Notes: generated by a model not told the origin, from the sequence alone. DNA of 64,000 nt from Candidatus Caccalectryoclostridium excrementigallinarum (GCA_018714485.1 DVNJ01000001.1:104732-168731); one strand, 5' to 3'; shown: positions 47,575 through 55,690, counted from the first letter of the stretch. Made by a program: numbers and translations.

Positions 47575-48587
47575 TTGACTTCCCTGCCCACAACGGGCGC
47601 TATCGTGCGCAGATCTTTGACCACTTCGTCGAACTGTTCGGGACGAATGGACTGGCTGCCGTCGCAGAGCGCATGTTCGGGGTCGTTATGCACCTCGATG
47701 ATGAGTCCGTCCGCACCCACGGCGATCGCCGCGCGCGCCAAGGCGGGCACCATCCACGCCTTACCCGTCGCATGCGAAGGGTCGACGATGACGGGAAGAT
47801 GAGAAAGCTGCTTGACCGCCACGATCGCGCTCAGATCGAGCGTGTTGCGCGTATACGTCTCAAAGGTGCGTATGCCGCGCTCGCACAAGATGACGTCGGA
47901 ATTGCCGCCCGAGAGGATATATTCCGCAGACATGAGCCATTCTTCGATCGTCGCGGACAGTCCGCGCTTGAGCAGCACGGGCTTGTTTATCTTCCCCAGC
48001 TCTTTGAGCAGTTCGAAGTTCTGCATGTTGCGCGCGCCTATCTGGATGACGTCCACGTCGCGCACGAAACGATCGATGTCGTAAGGGGACATAAGCTCGG
48101 TGACGATGGGAAGTCCCGTCGCCGCCTTCGCCTCTTTCAAAAGTTCCAAGCCCTCGTATTTTAACCCCTGGAAAGAATAGGGCGAGGTGCGCGGCTTGAA
48201 CGCGCCGCCGCGCAGCATGGTCGCGCCGCTTTTTTTCACCGCTTCGGCGATCCCGACTATCTGCTTTTCGCTCTCGACCGAGCAAGGTCCGGCGATGAGC
48301 GCTATGCTCTTTCCGCCCACTTGCGTGCCGCCCACGTTGACTATCGTGGGATCGGGATGAAATTTACGGTTCGCCTTCTTGAAAGGCTCGGAAACGCGCA
48401 TCACGCGCTCCACGTTCTCGTTGGCTTCGAGTATCTTCATGTCGACGTTGGAAGTGTCGCCGACGATACCCAAAATGGTGGCTTCGCTTCCCACCACCTT
48501 ATTTACCTGTACGCCCATGGACGAGATGGACTTTGAAAGTTCCTCGATCGCTTTTGCGGGCGTATTTTGCTTGAATACGACTATCAT
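47571..48587 (-). CDS. aroF: 3-deoxy-7-phosphoheptulonate (DAHP) synthase, AroF/type Ibeta with N-terminal regulatory domain
   Basis: First step of the shikimate pathway. Residues 1-~70 are the ferredoxin-like regulatory domain (VVFKQNTPAKAIEELSKSI). The rest is the TIM barrel: IAGPCSVESEKQI, RGGAFKPRTSPYSFQG, QIGARNMQNFELL, LKRGLSATIEEWL, CERGIRTFE and VDPSHATGKAW. The regulatory domain suggests feedback by an aromatic amino acid. First gene of the operon; GAGG seven bases before the ATG. Confidence 0.97.
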   Translation of the reverse strand: MIVVFKQNTPAKAIEELSKSISSMGVQVNKVVGSEATILGIVGDTSNVDMKILEANENVERVMRVSEPFKKANRKFHPDPTIVNVGGTQVGGKSIALIAGPCSVESEKQIVGIAEAVKKSGATMLRGGAFKPRTSPYSFQGLKYEGLELLKEAKAATGLPIVTELMSPYDIDRFVRDVDVIQIGARNMQNFELLKELGKINKPVLLKRGLSATIEEWLMSAEYILSGGNSDVILCERGIRTFETYTRNTLDLSAIVAVKQLSHLPVIVDPSHATGKAWMVPALARAAIAVGADGLIIEVHNDPEHALCDGSQSIRPEQFDEVVKDLRTIAPVVGREVK

Positions 48588-48619
48588 TTTTCTACCTCGT
48601 AAAAATATATAGTGATAAT

Positions 48620-48648
48620 AGGATACAACAATTTTGCGACATTTTCAA
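48620..48648 (-). promoter_or_regulatory. Sigma-A promoter of the aromatic amino acid operon
   Basis: TTGAAA (48643-48648), 17 nt, TATCCT (48620-48625), about 30 bases before aroF. No T-box or attenuator fits in the short leader, so regulation is probably at the enzyme level. Confidence 0.65.
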
Positions 48649-48715
48649 GCGCTTATGTATATTTGCGCACAAAAATTTATATAAAAAGCGCACGGGCGCG
48701 GGAGGAGCGAGAAGT

Positions 48716-50116
48716 TCAGAGAAGTTCGGCGTTATAAAGAGCGGGCTTCAAAAAGGGATTTTGAGGCATCTTGTTTATCCTGAAAACAAAGGTGAGGACG
48801 GTGAAGACGCAAGCCGCGCTTCCCGCCAGCAGCCACGACGCGGGGACCGCCCAATATATCCCCTCTATTCCGTAAAAATGCTCGAAAAGATAAGAAAACG
48901 CGACTCTGCCCAATATGGACGAAACGGTCGTCATGAAGAAGAATTTCATCTTCGCCACGCCCTTGAAGAGCGATTGACAGAGCAAAATAATGCCCATGAA
49001 AACATAGCCGTAGACCATGACTTGCAGAAAGCGTGCGCCCACTTCGACGACCTTTTCGCCCTCCCCTTCGCCCACGAAAGCCTGCGAGAGCGGCACGCAA
49101 AGCAGCGTCCCGAGAGCGATGGCGACCGCCGCGTTCAAAAGGCAGAGCCAAAGGCTGTCTTTGAAGCCGGAAACAATGCGCATGCGCTTGTTTGCGCCCC
49201 AATTTTGCGCATAATAGTTGGTCAGGGCGTTGGTGTAACCGCGGAAGGGAGTTTGCATGAGCGCGTCGAGGCGCGTGGCGTTGTTCACGCCCGCCATGAC
49301 GTCGGTGTCGTAAGTGTTGACCAGCCCCTGAACGGCTATCCTGCCCGCGTAGACGACCACTTGCTGCAAGCCCACGGTAAGCCCGTAGCCCATGCAGGTT
49401 GAGAAGAGTTTTTTGTCGAAAACCCATTCTTTACGGCACAAATGCAGCACTTCCACCCTCTTTCTCACATAGATAGCGCAGAGAATAACGGTGAGCGCCT
49501 GCGCCGCGATCGTGGCGATCGCCGCGCCCTCGATGCCCAAGGGCGTATGCACGACGAGGACGACGTCGAGCACGGCGTTGAGGATCACCCCGCCGCCCAA
49601 AAACACGAGCGGAGCGGCGGAGTTGCCCACCGCGCGCATGGAAAACATATAGTAATTATACAAAAAAGTGAAAACGCCACCCGCGAAAATTATCTTCAAA
49701 TAAGAATCCGCGGGAGGGATCGCCTCGGCGGGCGTTCCCAGCCAAATGAGGAAATATTCGCTCAGTCCCACGCAGAGCGCGCTGAGCACCACGGTGAAGA
49801 CGCAGCCCGCGATCATGCCCGTGGAGAGGACGCGCTTTAAGGTTTTTATGTCCCCCTTGCCGAAATATTGCGACAAGATGACTCCCGTGCCCATCGCCAA
49901 GCCCATCAGGAAATTTATAACTATGGACATTATGGGAGTGGCGACGCCCACGCCCGCGAGCGCGACGCTGCCCAAGTTCTGACCGATGATTATGCTGTCG
50001 ACGGCGTTATAGAGCTGTTGCAGAAAGTCGGAGAGCATAAAAGGCAGGGCAAACCTTGCTATCGTCGCAAAATGTCTGCCCTGCGTAAGATCGGTTGTCG
50101 AATGTCTGCTGCCCGT
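48716..50116 (-). CDS. MATE family multidrug/metabolite efflux protein, probable non-AUG (ACG) start
   Basis: About 466 residues and 12 hydrophobic helices, with MATE hallmarks: TTDLTQGRHFATIARFALPF, LQQLYNAVDSIIIGQNLG, GLAMGTGVILSQYFGKGD, NALTNYYAQNWGANK. The first in-frame ATG (50038) would remove the conserved DLTQG and the start of helix 1. The frame is open back to the leuA stop, and an AGGAGG (50123-50128) sits exactly six bases before an ACG at 50114-50116. ACG initiation, or an ATG-to-ACG sequence error, is therefore likely. It follows leuA directly, so it is under the Leu T-box. Confidence 0.8.
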   Translation of the reverse strand, partial: TGSRHSTTDLTQGRHFATIARFALPFMLSDFLQQLYNAVDSIIIGQNLGSVALAGVGVATPIMSIVINFLMGLAMGTGVILSQYFGKGDIKTLKRVLSTGMIAGCVFTVVLSALCVGLSEYFLIWLGTPAEAIPPADSYLKIIFAGGVFTFLYNYYMFSMRAVGNSAAPLVFLGGGVILNAVLDVVLVVHTPLGIEGAAIATIAAQALTVILCAIYVRKRVEVLHLCRKEWVFDKKLFSTCMGYGLTVGLQQVVVYAGRIAVQGLVNTYDTDVMAGVNNATRLDALMQTPFRGYTNALTNYYAQNWGANKRMRIVSGFKDSLWLCLLNAAVAIALGTLLCVPLSQAFVGEGEGEKVVEVGARFLQVMVYGYVFMGIILLCQSLFKGVAKMKFFFMTTVSSILGRVAFSYLFEHFYGIEGIYWAVPASWLLAGSAACVFTVLTFVFRINKMPQNPFLKPALYNAELL

Positions 50117-50128
50117 AAGGCGCCTCCT

Positions 50129-51793
50129 TTATCCGAGCATATTGTTGAGCGCGCTGACAAGAGCGTTGACGGACGCCACGATGATGTCGCTGTGAACTCC
50201 CGCGCCCCAGATGAGCTTATCTTCGCCCTCTTTTTGCAGGGCGACATAAGACACCGCGAGCGACTTTGACGTGCGCGTCAAGGCGTGCTCCTGATAAGTT
50301 TCGATATGATAATCGAAAGGCACGACGCTCTTTATCGCCTCGTTCACGGCGTTGAGCCTGCCGTTGCCGAAGCCTTCGAGGACTTTCCTTTCGCCGTTCA
50401 TCTCGAGCGTCACGACCGCGTCGATATTGCCGTCGACCTGCTTATAGTGGTGCTCAACGACTTTGATGGGCGAGGTCAGATTGACGTATTCTTTCTCGAA
50501 TATCTCCTTGACCTCGTCGGGCGAAAGCTCCTTATGCCTGTGGTCGGAGACTGATTTGACCTTATAGCCCAAGTCTTCGCGCATTTTCGCGGGCAAGTTG
50601 ATGCCGAAGCGCGTCTCGAGCAGATAGCCTATGCCGCCCTTGCCCGACTGGCTGTTGATACGAATGACGTCGCCGTCATACTGCCTGCCCACGTCCTTGG
50701 GATCGATGGGCAGATAAGGGACCGTCCAACGGTCTTTTTCCTTTTCCTCGTGATATTTCATGCCCTTGGCGATCGCGTCCTGATGCGAGCCCGAGAACGC
50801 GGCGAACACGAGCGCGCCGCCGTAAGGCTGGCGGGGGTTGACCTTCATGTCGGTGAAGCGTTCGTATTCCTCGACCAGCGCGGGCATATTCGTGAAGTCC
50901 AAGCCGGGATCCACGCCCTGCGAGAACATGTTGAGCGCCAAGGTGACGATATCCACGTTACCCGTGCGTTCGCCGTTGCCGAACAGCGTACCTTCCACTC
51001 TGTCCGCGCCCGCGAGCAGGGCGAACTCCGCGTCCGCGACCGCACAGCCGCGGTCGTTATGCGGGTGCGTGGAAACGAGCACGTTTTCGCGGTATTTGAG
51101 ATGCTTGCACATATATTCTATCTGCTGGGCGTAGACGTGAGGCATGCTCTCCTCCACCGTCACGGGCAGATTGATGATGACTTTTTTCTCGCTCGTGGGC
51201 TTCCAGACGTCCAAGACCGCGTTGCATATCTCCAAGGCAAATTCCGGCTCGGTGCCCGTGAAGCTCTCGGGAGAATATTCAAAGGTGAAGTTGCCCTTTG
51301 TCTCCTCCGCCTCTTTGAGCAAAAGCTCGGCGCCCTTCACGGCGATCTCGATTATCTCCGGCTTTTCCTTGCGGAAGACCTGCTTGCGCTGGGCAACGGA
51401 CGTGGAATTATAAAGATGCACGACCGCATGCTTCGCCCCTTCGAGCGCTTTGAACGTCTTTTTGATTATATGCTCGCGCGACTGAGTAAGAACCTGAATG
51501 GTCACGTCGTCGGGAATAAGTCCGCGCTCGATGAGCGCGCGGCAGAATTCGTATTCCGTCTCGCTCGCGGCGGGAAAGCCTATCTCGATCTCCTTGAAAC
51601 CTATTTTGCAAAGCAAGGTGAAGAACTCCAATTTCTGCTCTAAGCTCATCGGAACGACGAGCGCCTGATTGCCGTCGCGCAGATCCACGCTGCACCAAAC
51701 GGGAGCATGATCGACAAAGTCTTTCTTGACCCAATCGAAGCAAGGCTCCGGCGGCAGGAAATACCTCTTTGCGTATTTGCCTACGTTCTTCAT
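50129..51793 (-). CDS. leuA: 2-isopropylmalate synthase (long, LeuA-actinobacterial type)
   Basis: Condenses acetyl-CoA with 2-ketoisovalerate in leucine synthesis. WCSVDLRDGNQALVVPM, FKEIEIGFPAASETEYEF, STHPHNDRGCAVADAEFALLAGADRVEGTLFGNGERTGNVD (metal-binding HxH region). The C-terminal LeuA regulatory domain runs from about 435 (VNLTSPIKVVEHHYKQ) and binds leucine. 554 residues. AAGGAGGTAG precedes the ATG at 51793. Upstream is a Leu T-box; no other leu genes are in the window. Confidence 0.97.
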   Translation of the reverse strand: MKNVGKYAKRYFLPPEPCFDWVKKDFVDHAPVWCSVDLRDGNQALVVPMSLEQKLEFFTLLCKIGFKEIEIGFPAASETEYEFCRALIERGLIPDDVTIQVLTQSREHIIKKTFKALEGAKHAVVHLYNSTSVAQRKQVFRKEKPEIIEIAVKGAELLLKEAEETKGNFTFEYSPESFTGTEPEFALEICNAVLDVWKPTSEKKVIINLPVTVEESMPHVYAQQIEYMCKHLKYRENVLVSTHPHNDRGCAVADAEFALLAGADRVEGTLFGNGERTGNVDIVTLALNMFSQGVDPGLDFTNMPALVEEYERFTDMKVNPRQPYGGALVFAAFSGSHQDAIAKGMKYHEEKEKDRWTVPYLPIDPKDVGRQYDGDVIRINSQSGKGGIGYLLETRFGINLPAKMREDLGYKVKSVSDHRHKELSPDEVKEIFEKEYVNLTSPIKVVEHHYKQVDGNIDAVVTLEMNGERKVLEGFGNGRLNAVNEAIKSVVPFDYHIETYQEHALTRTSKSLAVSYVALQKEGEDKLIWGAGVHSDIIVASVNALVSALNNMLG

Positions 51794-51841
51794 AAATCTA
51801 CCTCCTTGTTTTTTACGAAAGCGCGCGCGGCGCCTGCATAT

Positions 51842-51876
51842 AAAAAAACTTTCGTCCCCCAAAGAGACGAAAGTTT
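51842..51876 (-). terminator. Regulated terminator of the Leu T-box leader
   Basis: An 11-pair stem AAACTTTCGTC/GACGAAAGTTT with a nine-base loop and a run of T on the minus strand, between the T-box sequence and leuA. Confidence 0.9.
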
Positions 51877-52080
51877 ACTGCCGTGGTACCACTCTTCTTC
51901 ACGCTCCCCGACCATGTCGGCAAGCGCCTTTTCGGGATATAACGCTCCCACCGTCGCAAACTCATCGCCTGCACGACTCCCGGGCGAGATTCTCGCATAT
52001 CTTCGTCCGCCTTTCACCTCACGGCGGCTCTCTGCACCCGAATTTGCGATACTGCTCCCGTTCACAGTCTTTTTTATATT
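51877..52080 (-). promoter_or_regulatory. Leu-specific T-box riboswitch of leuA-MATE
   Basis: T-box AGAGTGGTACCACGG at 51881-51895, with UGGU able to pair with the ACCA end of tRNA-Leu. Stem I includes the CCGCC..GGCGG hairpin. The likely specifier is CTC (Leu) at 51986-51988, directly followed by GCCCG, as in the Phe leader. Uncharged tRNA-Leu should stabilise the antiterminator and permit leuA expression. Confidence 0.92.
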
Positions 52081-52086
52081 GTCAAT

Positions 52087-52115
52087 ATTATATTATAAGC
52101 GCAAGCGGCTGTCAA
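52087..52115 (-). promoter_or_regulatory. Sigma-A promoter of the leuA leader
   Basis: TTGACA (52110-52115), 17 nt, TATAAT (52087-52092): a perfect consensus match in both boxes and spacing. Confidence 0.9.
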
Positions 52116-52133
52116 GTGTTAAGTACACATAGT

Positions 52134-52345
52134 GTGAAATTTTTGCGCGGATAAGAGCGAGCAATATGCGAGCATATCTTCCGCGCAAAAGTGAAATGTT
52201 TTTGCCAAGGCAAAAACGTGAAATGTACCCTCGAACCGCTGCGCGACGAGAGGGCACGTGAAATGTTTGCTCATACTGCCGCAAAGCGGCGCTTCGCAAA
52301 CGTTGCGGCTGCCTGCGGCGCATTAGAAAAAGTCTAATCAAGGCG
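52134..52345. repeat. Array of four GTGAAATGT-hairpin modules
   Basis: The motif GTGAAAT(GT) occurs at 52134, 52191, 52218 and 52258. Each copy is followed by an inverted repeat: TTTTGCGCGG..CCGCGCAAAA; TTTTTGCC-AA-GGCAAAAA; CCCTCG..CGAGAGGG; and TTTGC..GCAAA with CCGC-AAA-GCGG inside. The last module recurs at 63765 with few changes. No coding potential. The arms differ while the GTGAAATGT head is constant, as in modular palindromic repeats seen in some gut Firmicutes. Confidence 0.75.
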
Positions 52346-52367
52346 TTGAAAATCGCATTTTCGACGC

Positions 52368-52465
52368 CGTTACCTCTAAAATGCGCCGTGCGCATTTTCC
52401 GAATGAGCGAAGCAACGCGAGCGAATGAGGGCGGAAAGAGTGAATTTTTGCGGGTAAGGCGAGCG
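52368..52465. repeat. 98-bp direct repeat, copy 1
   Basis: Begins CGTTACCTCTAAAATGCGCC and ends GTAAGGCGAGCG. It matches 52780-52877 with a single C/T difference. A short palindrome with core AAAATCGCATTTT precedes both copies. Confidence 0.95.
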
Positions 52466-52467
52466 GC

Positions 52468-52622
52468 AGCGTGACGCTGCACCCAAGTAAAGTTTAATTC
52501 CCGCCACCGAAAACCACGCTTTTCGGTGAGCGCACCTTGAGCGGGACGACTGTTCCGCACGGAGCACAGCGCAGGCGGAAAGGGGTGAATTTCCGCGGAA
52601 AAGGCGAGCCACGCTCTCGCGC
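52468..52622. repeat. Dispersed repeat block B, copy 1
   Basis: From AGCGTGACGCTGCACCCA through a GCGTTTTCGG-like hairpin to AAAGGCGAGCCACGC. It closely matches 63851-64000. Its 3' part (GCGGAAAGGGGTGAATTT) resembles the 3' part of the 98-bp block, so the blocks may share ancestry. Confidence 0.8.
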
Positions 52623-52680
52623 AACTCGCCGCGGAAAGAGGGGAAAACAGCAGCGGAGCGGGTCGGGTTTTCCCTCAAGC

Positions 52681-52747
52681 AAGCGAAAAACGAAAAGGCA
52701 GACGCGGCTTGTGCCGCACCTGCCCTTTTCCTTTTTGTTTTTCACTT
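52681..52747. repeat. Long inverted repeat closing composite unit 1
   Basis: Left arm starts AAGCGAAAAACGAAAAGGCAG and the right arm ends TTTTTGTTTTTCACTT, with an inner GCGGC-TTGT-GCCGC hairpin. Its ends match the inverted repeat at 53021-53088. Confidence 0.8.
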
Positions 52748-52779
52748 AAATCAAGCGCGGCAAAATCGCATTTTGCAAG

Positions 52780-52877
52780 CGTTACCTCTAAAATGCGCCG
52801 TGCGCATTTTCCGAATGAGCGAAGCAATGCGAGCGAATGAGGGCGGAAAGAGTGAATTTTTGCGGGTAAGGCGAGCG
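52780..52877. repeat. 98-bp direct repeat, copy 2
   Basis: 97 of 98 bases identical to 52368-52465. It starts a second composite unit that ends in the inverted repeat at 53021-53088; the 143 bases between differ from unit 1. Confidence 0.95.
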
Positions 52878-53020
52878 CGAAACCTTGACACTCTCCCGCA
52901 AAAAGAGAGAAAACCGCGCCTCAAGAAAACGATCTTGCGGCGAAACAGAGTTCCGCCGCAACGCGCAATAGTGCGTTATATTCGCGGGGTCGTTTTCGAA
53001 TGGCGGGGTTGTCTTTAAGC

Positions 53021-53088
53021 AAGCGAAAAATCGAGAGGCGGAAAAAGTTTGCAACTTTTCCCGCCCCTTTCCTCGAGATTTTTCGCTT
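53021..53088. repeat. Long inverted repeat closing composite unit 2; possible terminator of pit-phoU
   Basis: Arms AAGCGAAAAATCGAGAGGCGG and CCTCGAGATTTTTCGCTT enclose a second hairpin GGAAAAAGTTTGCAACTTTTCC. It starts 4 bases past the phoU-like stop on the minus strand. It could end that transcript, although the T-tract is inside the stem rather than after it. Confidence 0.75.
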
Positions 53089-53092
53089 ATTC

Positions 53093-53689
53093 CTATTGCA
53101 TTAAAACATCCAACAACGAATCCATCGCCACGTCCGCCACGTCCGACGTGGTGTTCAAATGGCGGTAAACTTCCCTATATTTGAAGACGAGATGGAAGTC
53201 ATCCTGATCGAAGAGGGCGCCGAGCGCGCGGTAATAGTGATTGCCCACCTTGTTTTCCAAGCCCTTGACCTTGATGGCTTCGTCTTTGGCGATATTGGGG
53301 TGATGCTCCATATTGGCGACCGCGCGGGAGATATGCTTGCAAATGTCCACGAGTATACCCACGATGTCCGTCATCGCCTCGTCGGGCAGGATACGGAAGA
53401 GGCGCAGCTCGTCTATCGTCGCCTTGGCGTAATCGAGTATCTCGTCAATCTGACGCGAGAGGTTGAAGATATCCTTGCGCTCGATGGGCGTGATAAAGGT
53501 GTTGTTCAACTCGTCGATGAGAATGCGGCGGCGCATATCGCCGTCCTCCTCTATCTTGACCACCTCGTCGGCGAAACGCTCTTCCTTGGTCACGCAATAG
53601 TTATAAAGCGCCGTCAAGCCCTCGCTCATGCAGTCGCACTGCGAGGACAAGAGATGATAAAAGTTGATCCTTTTTTTGAACAGTTTCAT
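53093..53689 (-). CDS. PhoU-like/DUF47 phosphate transport accessory protein
   Basis: 198 residues, all helical. FKKRINFYHLLSSQCDCMSEGLTALYNYC at the start, then EEDGDMRRRILIDELNNTFITPIERKDIFNLSRQIDEILDYA, typical of DUF47/PhoU-like proteins encoded with PiT permeases and thought to control them. The ATG at 53689 overlaps the pit stop and has GGAGG upstream. A longer upstream frame lies inside pit and was rejected. Confidence 0.93.
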   Translation of the reverse strand: MKLFKKRINFYHLLSSQCDCMSEGLTALYNYCVTKEERFADEVVKIEEDGDMRRRILIDELNNTFITPIERKDIFNLSRQIDEILDYAKATIDELRLFRILPDEAMTDIVGILVDICKHISRAVANMEHHPNIAKDEAIKVKGLENKVGNHYYRALGALFDQDDFHLVFKYREVYRHLNTTSDVADVAMDSLLDVLMQ

Positions 53690-54741
53690 AACGATCCTCC
53701 CGGTATTATCGCGTTGAGCAGCGCGCAGATCGCCGCGCCCACGCCCATCGCCACGGGAAAGGTTATCACCCATCCCGTAAAAATCTTGATAAATCTCAGC
53801 CAGCGCACTCCCGTCACGCGCTGCGCCATCCCCACGCCGATTATGCTCGAAGTCATCACCTGCCCCGTGGAAATGGGTATCCCCAGCACGGTGGAGAGCA
53901 CGCTCACGGTCATGGACGCCGTCTGCGCCACATATGACTGCATGAGGTTGAGCGCGAAGAGCTTCTTCCCGATCGCATAGATGAGGCGGAAGCCGCCGAG
54001 CAACAATCCCGACGCGATCGCCGCGCAAAAGAGGATCACTATCCAGACGGGCAAGCCGTCCGCCGCCGCGGAAGTGTCGCTGAACCCGCCGCCGCACAAG
54101 ACCGCCGCGAGCAGATAAACTCCCAAGCCCTTTTGCGTGTTATTGAGCGATATCGCGCCCGAAAGCACGGTCATATTGAGCACTTGCGCGCCTTTGAGCA
54201 CCTTTTCCACGCTGCGGGTGAAATATCCCGAAAGCGCGAAGACGAGCTTTTCCAGCAAAAAGCCGAGCGCCGTACAGATCGCGGGAGCGAGAAAGACCAT
54301 GAGGATCACCTTTATCCCCACCGCGCTCCAATCTATCGCCGCCGTTCCGAAGGTCACTATCCCCGCTCCCACAAGACCGCCGAGCAGCGTGTGCGAAGTG
54401 GAATTGGGGACGTTGAACGCCGCCGAAACGCCCGACCAAAGCAGCGCGGAGATCATCGTCGAGAGCAAAAACAAAAAGCCCGTGAGGACATTGTCGCTAC
54501 CCGCGAGCGCCGCGCCGTCGATAAGACTCGCCACCGTCACCGCCACGTTGTAGCTGTCGATGAGATAGCAAAGCAGCAAGGGCGTGACGAACTTACAGAT
54601 CGCAGAGACCACGATAGCCGTGTAAGGCTTGAGCGAATGGGAAGCCACACAGGTCGCAACGGCGTTGGAACCGTCGCTGTATCCCATGTAAAAGGTGTAT
54701 GCCACCGCCAAGACAAGTATCACTATCGCGTATGCGCTCAT
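53686..54741 (-). CDS. pit: Inorganic phosphate transporter, PiT family
   Basis: 351 residues and about nine or ten helices. The two repeated signatures are MGYSDGSNAVATCVAS (a variant of GxNDxxNA) and VPNSTSHTLLGGLVGAG in the first half, and STGQVMTSSIIGVGMAQRV in the second. Carries metal-phosphate with H+ or Na+. It is paired with the PhoU-like gene downstream, a standard arrangement. A short leader with only AAGAGA before the ATG gives weak ribosome binding. Confidence 0.94.
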   Translation of the reverse strand: MSAYAIVILVLAVAYTFYMGYSDGSNAVATCVASHSLKPYTAIVVSAICKFVTPLLLCYLIDSYNVAVTVASLIDGAALAGSDNVLTGFLFLLSTMISALLWSGVSAAFNVPNSTSHTLLGGLVGAGIVTFGTAAIDWSAVGIKVILMVFLAPAICTALGFLLEKLVFALSGYFTRSVEKVLKGAQVLNMTVLSGAISLNNTQKGLGVYLLAAVLCGGGFSDTSAAADGLPVWIVILFCAAIASGLLLGGFRLIYAIGKKLFALNLMQSYVAQTASMTVSVLSTVLGIPISTGQVMTSSIIGVGMAQRVTGVRWLRFIKIFTGWVITFPVAMGVGAAICALLNAIIPGGSL

Positions 54742-54755
54742 TCTCTTATTTGTTC

Positions 54756-54784
54756 ATATTACAACCGCGACAAAAAAGTTGCAA
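54756..54784 (-). promoter_or_regulatory. Sigma-A promoter of pit-phoU
   Basis: TTGCAA (54779-54784), 17 nt, TAATAT (54756-54761), 14 bases before the ATG. No PHO box was identified. Confidence 0.65.
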
Positions 54785-54934
54785 TACTATTATGGATTTT
54801 TGCGCGGCGGGCGGAAAAATAATTAAATTTTTACATATTATAGCGGTAAATATGTATTTTTTCCGTCATTCCGCCTTGCTTTATTTTGCCGTAGGGAGCG
54901 TGGATCTTACCGCAGACGCCCCGTTTTATCCATA

Positions 54935-55690
54935 TTATTCCCCGTCGACGGGAAGCTCGCCGTCCTTTCTTTCGGCGTCTTTATTTTCCGCGCCGTCCTC
55001 GAAAGTTTTGGGCTTCTCGCCATTTTCGCTTTCGCCGCCTTCCGAGCTTTCGGGCTTCTCGCCCTCTTTTCTTTCGCCGTCTTCGTTTGCGCTCTCTTTT
55101 TCGCTCTCTTCGCCGTAATCGTCCGAATATTTTTCTTCCTTTTTGCGCTGTTTTTCCTCCGCCTCTTTGATGAGGTCGGCATAGACGGCGTTGAACGCTT
55201 CGTTATAGGCGCGCTTCAAGTCGTTGACCTTTTCGAAATAGCGTTCGAAAAGCGCTTTCGCGTCCTCGCCTATCATATAAGAGCCGTTCTTGTAGAGTAC
55301 GGTGAACTCTCCCGCCGCGCGGAAGGCGAGCGCTTCTTCCCAGCTATAGAGCGAAGGCGAGGTCGCGAGTATCTCCTTCCCGTCCGCGACGAAAGAATAG
55401 CGGACGTAATACATGGGCGCGCGTTCGCCCTGCTTGGTCCCGTGGCTGACATATTTTGCCGTCAGCCTTTGTCCGAACTTATGCAGCATATCGTATTTGC
55501 GGTTTTGCAGTATGAACTGCAATCCCCTCGCAAAGACGAATATGCCCACGGGCACGAGCACCAGCCACATATAAAGGTCGGTGCGCATCTCCCCGCGCGA
55601 CGCGATCACGCCTATCGCCGCCGCGGGCGCTATCGCGAGCGCGGCGCCGGCGACGAGCGCGAAAACTATATGCCACTTTTCGTGTTTCAT
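54935..55690 (-). CDS. Membrane protein, DUF3592-like, with acidic repeat tail
   Basis: 251 residues, only partly recognised. Two helices at about 8-60 (IVFALVAGAALAIAPAAAIG; MWLVLVPVGIFVFARGLQF), then a beta-rich domain resembling DUF3592 (GQRLTAKYVSHGTK, YYVRYSFVADGKEI). After ~residue 160 it becomes a Glu/Lys/Ser-rich tail with loosely repeated EGEKPES-like units. It overlaps the zinc-ribbon gene by 4 nt. Function unknown. Confidence 0.75.
   Translation of the reverse strand: MKHEKWHIVFALVAGAALAIAPAAAIGVIASRGEMRTDLYMWLVLVPVGIFVFARGLQFILQNRKYDMLHKFGQRLTAKYVSHGTKQGERAPMYYVRYSFVADGKEILATSPSLYSWEEALAFRAAGEFTVLYKNGSYMIGEDAKALFERYFEKVNDLKRAYNEAFNAVYADLIKEAEEKQRKKEEKYSDDYGEESEKESANEDGERKEGEKPESSEGGESENGEKPKTFEDGAENKDAERKDGELPVDGE

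Noticed and set aside
48675..48700. Terminator after the MATE gene
   Set aside because: GCGC-CCGT-GCGC followed by TTTTTATAT gives only a four-pair stem; too weak to list.
52134..52345. CRISPR-like array
   Set aside because: The constant GTGAAATGT head is only nine bases, spacing is irregular (57, 27, 40), and the intervening sequences are palindromes rather than spacers. No cas genes nearby.
52093..53054. Minus- and plus-strand open frames of 60-155 codons in the repeat island
   Set aside because: They follow the repeat copies, share peptides only because the DNA is repeated, lack ribosome sites and show no protein family features. Treated as non-coding.
54885..54934. Terminator after the DUF3592-like gene
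   Set aside because: Some GC-rich complementarity but no clean stem plus U-tract, so not called.
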